A stretch of 7,148 nt of DNA, taken from the NCBI GenBank assembly GCA_030588935.1, contig JAUUWR010000053.1:1-7148 (forward strand), written 5' to 3'. Source of the stretch: a bacterium (lineage in GTDB: Archaea > Nanobdellota > Nanobdellia > Pacearchaeales > GW2011-AR1). The position numbers and the translations under genes were made by a program. Positions 4,695 through 7,148 of this stretch are shown here, one piece after another. The number at the start of each line of letters is the position of its first letter. The stretch's first letter is position 1. The notes under the pieces were generated by a model that saw only the letters and a list, made by a program, of their open reading frames with translations, did not search any database and was not told where the DNA came from.

Positions 4695-5081
4695 ATGAAA
4701 AACAAATTTGAACAATATAATAAGCAAGTTATGAAACATTTTCTTAAACCTAAACATGCTGGAAAGATTAAAAATCCTGATGCTGTCGGAAGAATAAATA
4801 ATGATATGTGCGGGGATTTAATGGAAATTTATTTGAAGATTGAAGGGGGAAAAATAAAAGACATAAAGTTTCAGACAATGGGTTGTGCTGCTGCAATTGC
4901 TTCTTCTGATGTTTTGTGCGAATTGGTTCTGGGTAAGAGTTTGGAGGAGGCAAAGGAAATTGATAATAAAAAAATTATAAGGGAATTGGGTGGCCTTCCT
5001 TTAATAAAATTGCATTGTTCTGTTTTAGGTGAGAGGACTTTGAGAAAGGCGATTGAAGATTATGAAAGCAAGGAAAAATAA
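4695..5081 (+). CDS. iscU: Iron-sulfur cluster scaffold protein IscU
   Basis: This is the scaffold on which sulfur from NifS and iron are assembled into [2Fe-2S] or [4Fe-4S] clusters before transfer. All ligands are present: Cys39 and Asp41 in MCGD, Cys64 in GCAAAIASSD, and His107-Cys108 in KLHCS. The conserved LPPVK segment recognised by HscA chaperones reads LPLIK here (residues 101-105), a small departure. At 128 residues it has normal length for a single-domain IscU. GGAG at 4686-4689, five bases before the ATG, sets the start. It is separated from the nifS operon by a terminator-like hairpin and its own leader, so it can be regulated on its own. Element copy 4 follows its stop. Confidence 0.96.
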   Translation: MKNKFEQYNKQVMKHFLKPKHAGKIKNPDAVGRINNDMCGDLMEIYLKIEGGKIKDIKFQTMGCAAAIASSDVLCELVLGKSLEEAKEIDNKKIIRELGGLPLIKLHCSVLGERTLRKAIEDYESKEK

Positions 5082-5085
5082 TAAT

Positions 5086-5199
5086 ATTAATAAATATCAG
5101 TATCTTACAAGAATATAAGTTTGGAAGATGAGAAGCTTAAGCAAACTCATTTGTATAGCTTAATAAATTGTAGAGATATAAGTTAAAATATAATATAAT
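5086..5199 (+). repeat. Structured intergenic element, copy 4 (shortest)
   Basis: The copy opens with ATTAATAAATATCA (5086-5099), as in copy 2. The outer stem is ATCT-TACAA (5102-5110) with TTGTA-G-AGAT (5168-5177, one bulged G), continuing AAGTT (5117-5121) with AGCTT (5157-5161). The second stem is GATGAG (5127-5132) with CTCATT (5146-5151). Relative to copy 2, one pair in each inner stem changes to a G-T pair, so pairing is kept. The loop TTAAGC (5137-5142) is complementary to GCTTAA (5158-5163). The tail AAGTTAAAATATAATATAA (5180-5198) ends at the 3' end of the minus-strand DUF5652 gene. Because no plus-strand gene follows directly, a simple leader role cannot explain this copy. Confidence 0.55.
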
Positions 5200-5201
5200 T
5201 T

Positions 5202-5495
5202 TTATTTCTTCTTTTTGGGTTTTTCTTTTGTTTTTCCTTTGCCCATTTTAGAAAATACAAAAATATAAAGAATTTCCAAAATTCCAACAGTGTTGAGAAT
5301 TAGTAAAACTATAAACCAAATAATACTCTTTTTTTGAGCTGATTTCCATAATGCTAATCCTTTCCAGACCAAGGCCCAAATTGAAATTACAATTAAGATG
5401 AACATTGCTACTCCAACTGAGACTCCTAATAAATTTCCAATTATTTCATAAGTATTTAATCCTTCTAATCCAGCTAAAGTTTCTACATCTACCAT
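5202..5495 (-). CDS. DUF5652 family small membrane protein, 97 residues
   Basis: Two membrane helices are visible, at about residues 24-44 and 59-82. Between them is the family signature WKGLALWKSAQKKSIIWF (44-61), followed by NTVGILEILYIF (68-79). The tail after residue 83 is almost all Lys, Gly, Thr and Pro and should be cytosolic by the positive-inside rule. The function is unknown. The family is common in DPANN archaea and CPR bacteria, which helps place the organism. The N-terminus (MVDVETLAGLEGLNTYEIIG) is amphipathic. It converges on iscU, with element copy 4 filling the gap, and diverges from the 5586 gene across a shared TATA-like region. Confidence 0.85.
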   Translation of the reverse strand: MVDVETLAGLEGLNTYEIIGNLLGVSVGVAMFILIVISIWALVWKGLALWKSAQKKSIIWFIVLLILNTVGILEILYIFVFSKMGKGKTKEKPKKKK

Positions 5496-5537
5496 CTTTT
5501 TTGTTATATTATAAAATGTTTTTAGTTTTTAAATGTT

Positions 5538-5546
5538 TTTATATAT
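5538..5546. promoter_or_regulatory. Possible bidirectional TATA element
   Basis: TTTATATAT reads as a TATA box on either strand because of its palindromic TATATA core. It lies about 47 bases from the minus-strand start at 5495 and 44 bases from the plus-strand start at 5586, predicting leaders of about 20 bases on each side. No other good TATA box is seen in this 90-base gap. Confidence 0.4.
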
Positions 5547-5585
5547 CACAATCTTATTTTTAAAGTCTTATTTTAAAATATTATA

Positions 5586-5831
5586 ATGGAAATGATATCT
5601 TTTGAAAATTATTTTAAAGAATACAAAGAATTTTACGAAGGAGTTTTTGAATTAGCAAAAATGCAAAATAAAATTTCTGGTAGAGAAATAACTTTTGAAG
5701 AACTAAAAAAATATAATAAATTAGAAAAAGAACTCCTTTCTCAATGTCCTGAAGGTACTGATATTCAAGACTTAATTGGCTTGGTTGTTGTTGGAGAATC
5801 AAAAAGAGAAGGAGGATTTGAAAAATTGTAA
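5586..5831 (+). CDS. Hypothetical protein, 81 residues
   Basis: I do not recognise this protein. It is acidic to neutral, with long helical stretches (FENYFKEYKEFYEGVFELAKMQNKI, then FEELKKYNKLEKELLSQC) that could form a helical hairpin. A shorter, more hydrophobic end (DIQDLIGLVVVGESK) follows. Cys54 is its only Cys. No signal peptide is present. There is no Shine-Dalgarno site; the start is the first ATG after the shared TATA-like element. Codon use matches its neighbours, which supports a real gene. The only structural suggestion is a small helical, possibly protein-binding, factor. Confidence 0.6.
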   Translation: MEMISFENYFKEYKEFYEGVFELAKMQNKISGREITFEELKKYNKLEKELLSQCPEGTDIQDLIGLVVVGESKREGGFEKL

Positions 5832-5845
5832 AAGTGAACATCTAT

Positions 5846-5948
5846 ATCTTGTATGCCACCTTATCACAGAAATATTTAAATACCAAATAGTTTTGTTACC
5901 TTGATTGCCTACAATTTGTTGTGGTTTGAAAAATGGGGTATACAAGAT
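5846..5948 (+). other. Long-range stem enclosing a small hairpin, unassigned structured region
   Basis: ATCTTGTATGCC (5846-5857) pairs with 5937-5948 over 12 bp with one G-T pair. Two more C-G pairs form beyond one bulged A (5859-5860 with 5935-5936). The 74-base interior contains CTACAA (5909-5914) with TTGTGG (5919-5924) around a TTTG loop, and a TATA-like ATTTAAATA (5874-5882). This region and copy 5 together account for most of the 328-base gap before nrdR; I see no coding sequence there. It could be a separate small RNA, a leader, or two inverted operator half-regions. Confidence 0.4.
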
Positions 5949-5955
5949 GTTGTAT
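5940..5955 (+). promoter_or_regulatory. 16-bp palindrome upstream of nrdR, candidate operator
   Basis: ATACAA (5940-5945) and TTGTAT (5950-5955) form a perfect inverted repeat with a four-base centre. A related stretch ACATCTATATCTTGT lies at 5839-5853. NrdR boxes are also 16-bp palindromes upstream of nrd genes, but the bases here differ from the usual consensus, and the site is some 200 bases from the gene. Treat it as a weak candidate. Confidence 0.25.
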
Positions 5956-6124
5956 TTATTTGATAAAATATTATAAAACTAATAATAAATAAAATATTTA
6001 TGGAGCGAGGTAGAAGATTAAGTTTTGCTTTGAACAGCTTAATTTCCTGATTCGACCCATAAACTATTCATTAAGATATTGAGATAAAAAATTCCAAGAT
6101 ATAGAATAAGTTATATATAATAAA
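5955..6124 (+). repeat. Structured intergenic element, copy 5, upstream of nrdR
   Basis: The 3' half matches copy 1 closely: AAAAATTCC leads into ATTCCAAGATATAGAATAAG (6091-6110) and the tail AAGTTATATATAATAAA (6108-6124). The core is a clear hairpin: TTTATGG (5998-6004) with CCATAAA (6057-6063), then AGATTAAG (6015-6022) with CTTAATTT (6038-6045). ATTAAG/CTTAAT is the same complementary pair as in copy 2. A weak outer stem is possible (5955-5961 with 6082-6088; 5967-5971 with 6076-6080). GATGAG/CTCATC is not present in recognisable form. Confidence 0.45.
6111..6120 (+). promoter_or_regulatory. Candidate TATA box for nrdR-nrdJ
   Basis: TTATATATAA lies about 44 bases before the nrdR ATG. It predicts transcription from near 6142 with a leader of about 17 bases that retains the GAGG ribosome site at 6150-6153. 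It is also the tail of element copy 5. Confidence 0.45.
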
Positions 6125-6159
6125 TCCAAATAAAGCTTAAAAATAAAAAGAGGTTTAAA

Positions 6160-6591
6160 ATGAAATGTAAGTTTTGCGGAAACAATACAAAAGTAACTGA
6201 TAAAAGAGAGTCGCATGAGGGAACTCGTAGAAGAAGAGAGTGCTTGAAATGCAAAAAAAGATTTACAACTTATGAAAAAGTTTTTGAAAAAGATATTATG
6301 GTGGTAAAAAAAGATGGTCGGCGTGAGCATTTTTTAGATGAGAAATTAAGATTGGGCTTGATTAAAGCTTGCCAGAAACGCCCAGTATCTATGGAAAAAA
6401 TAGATAAGACTGTTGAGGAAATAAAAGAAAAAGCAAGAAAAAAAGGCAAGGAAGTAAAAAGTGATATGATTGGAAAAATGGTGATGAACAAGTTAAAAAA
6501 GTTGGATAAAGTTGCTTATATTAGGTTTGCGAGTGTTTATTTAGATTTTCATGATGTTAAAGATTTTAAAAAGGAGATGAGGGGGTTGTAG
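6160..6591 (+). CDS. nrdR: Ribonucleotide reductase regulator NrdR
   Basis: NrdR is a nucleotide-sensing transcriptional repressor of ribonucleotide reductase genes. The N-terminal zinc ribbon has CKFC (Cys3, Cys6) and CLKC (Cys28, Cys31) with the diagnostic TDKRESHEGTRRRREC and KRFTTYE between and after them. The ATP-cone follows at about residues 46-133 (VVKKDGRREHF, then KVAYIRFASVYLDF) and senses ATP/dATP. At 143 residues it is slightly shorter than typical bacterial copies (150-160). The VDSR motif reads TDKR. GAGG at 6150-6153 sets the start. It directly abuts nrdJ, with no base between stop and ATG, so both are surely cotranscribed and NrdR probably controls its own operon. NrdR is mainly bacterial, so lateral origin is possible. 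Confidence 0.95.
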   Translation: MKCKFCGNNTKVTDKRESHEGTRRRRECLKCKKRFTTYEKVFEKDIMVVKKDGRREHFLDEKLRLGLIKACQKRPVSMEKIDKTVEEIKEKARKKGKEVKSDMIGKMVMNKLKKLDKVAYIRFASVYLDFHDVKDFKKEMRGL

Positions 6592-7148
6592 ATGGGTGAA
6601 AATTCGAAATTAACTATTAAGAGACATTTTACAGAAAAAGGGAAAAAACCTGAGGATTATTTCACATGGGAACAAAGTAATGTTGAAATAAAAGATAGTT
6701 CTGGAAATTTTATTTATGATGGAAAAAACCTTTATTTTCCAAATACCTGGAGCCAACTCGCAAAAAAGGTTGTTTCAAGTAAATATTTTTATAAAGGAGA
6801 TGGACCAGATTATCTTGAAAAAGATTTGAGACAATTAGTTCCTAGGGTAATAAATAATTTTGCAAAAGAAGGAGTTAAACAAGGATATTTTTCAGAACCA
6901 GATTCTTTAAGATTCCAAGATGAATTAACTTATTCTGTGATGAATCAAAGTTTTTCATGGAATTCTCCTGTTTGGTTTAATGAAGGTTTATTTAATTCAT
7001 ATGGGATAAAAGATAAAAGAGAAAAAAATTCTTCTCATTGGGCAATTGTTGGTAACGAATTTACTAATGATATAGATGTTTATGAAAGGCCCCAATTAGC
7101 TGCTTGTTTTATAATGTCAATTAAGGATAACATGAATAAGATTATGGG
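6592..7148 (+). CDS. nrdJ: Adenosylcobalamin-dependent ribonucleoside-diphosphate reductase (class II), N-terminal part, 3' end outside window
   Basis: The ATG follows the nrdR stop immediately; AAGGAG and GAGGGGG just upstream give a ribosome site. The 185 visible residues match the start of NrdJ: SSKYFYKGD (62-70), DLRQLVPRVINNF (78-90), a GYF-rich segment near 98, then QSFSWNSPVWFNEGL (119-133), the family's NSPVWFN substrate-site motif. RPQLAACFIMSIKDNM (166-181) follows, where Cys172 is expected to be the first of the active-site redox pair. The enzyme reduces ribonucleotides using a radical made from coenzyme B12, so it needs no oxygen. No ATP-cone is seen at the N-terminus, so activity control may rest on NrdR. 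The remaining catalytic Cys residues lie beyond the window. Class II is preferred over class I because of the NSPVWFN/ACFI context. Confidence 0.92.
   Translation, partial: MGENSKLTIKRHFTEKGKKPEDYFTWEQSNVEIKDSSGNFIYDGKNLYFPNTWSQLAKKVVSSKYFYKGDGPDYLEKDLRQLVPRVINNFAKEGVKQGYFSEPDSLRFQDELTYSVMNQSFSWNSPVWFNEGLFNSYGIKDKREKNSSHWAIVGNEFTNDIDVYERPQLAACFIMSIKDNMNKIM

Noticed and set aside
5998..6063. tRNA (7-bp TTTATGG/CCATAAA stem and a TTCGA)
   Set aside because: The T-arm stem does not form beside TTCGA, there is no D-arm or anticodon arm of normal size, and no conserved tRNA positions fit. It belongs to element copy 5.
283..6124. CRISPR array or simple tandem repeat
   Set aside because: The repeated blocks are kilobases apart between genes, differ in length, and lack regular repeat-spacer periodicity.
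6061..6159. Cobalamin riboswitch upstream of nrdR-nrdJ
   Set aside because: The predicted leader is only about 17 bases and no cobalamin-box sequence is visible; the upstream structure is explained by element copy 5.

Overview
The window is a strongly A+T-rich, gene-dense stretch, most likely from an archaeon and probably a DPANN-type lineage (Woesearchaeota/Pacearchaeota-like). Several starts are preceded by archaeal TATA boxes (TTTATAAA type) rather than bacterial -35/-10 pairs. One of these lies about 26 bases upstream of an ATG, as expected for a leaderless mRNA. The small DUF5652 membrane protein is typical of DPANN and CPR genomes. A CPR bacterium is not fully excluded, because NrdR and clear Shine-Dalgarno sites also occur.

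Layout. Positions 1-288 hold the 3' end of a thioredoxin-fold gene. At 534-698 is a 54-residue single-cluster [4Fe-4S] ferredoxin, and at 778-1068 an unknown 96-residue protein. A six-helix DUF2238/YjdF-like membrane protein lies on the minus strand at 1096-1704. Next is an ArsR-like regulator (1887-2183) with a Cys-rich tail and a palindrome across its own start. The main operon, 2359-4479, has four genes that overlap by ATGA: an RBBP9-like serine hydrolase, a NifS/IscS cysteine desulfurase, an unknown 67-residue protein and a DUF1858 CxxC protein. A terminator-like hairpin follows it. The IscU scaffold has its own leader (4695-5081). DUF5652 (minus strand) and an unknown 81-residue gene (plus strand) diverge from about 5540. 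The window ends with nrdR and the start of nrdJ, a B12-dependent ribonucleotide reductase.

Functional theme. The recognised genes centre on iron-sulfur and thiol chemistry: sulfur mobilisation (NifS), scaffold (IscU), a CxxC protein, ferredoxin, a thioredoxin fold and a Cys-tailed regulator. They run into deoxyribonucleotide synthesis and its repressor.

The most unusual content is intergenic. Five plus-strand gaps (about 283-533, 2191-2358, 4531-4685, 5086-5199 and 5955-6124) contain related, structured elements. The clearest copies share a long terminal stem, a GATGAG/CTCATY second stem, a TTAAG loop complementary to a CTTAA on the 3' side, and a common AAGTWAAAATAATAAA-like tail. Pair-preserving differences between copies support an RNA-level structure. 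I do not recognise the family. All folds were read by eye.
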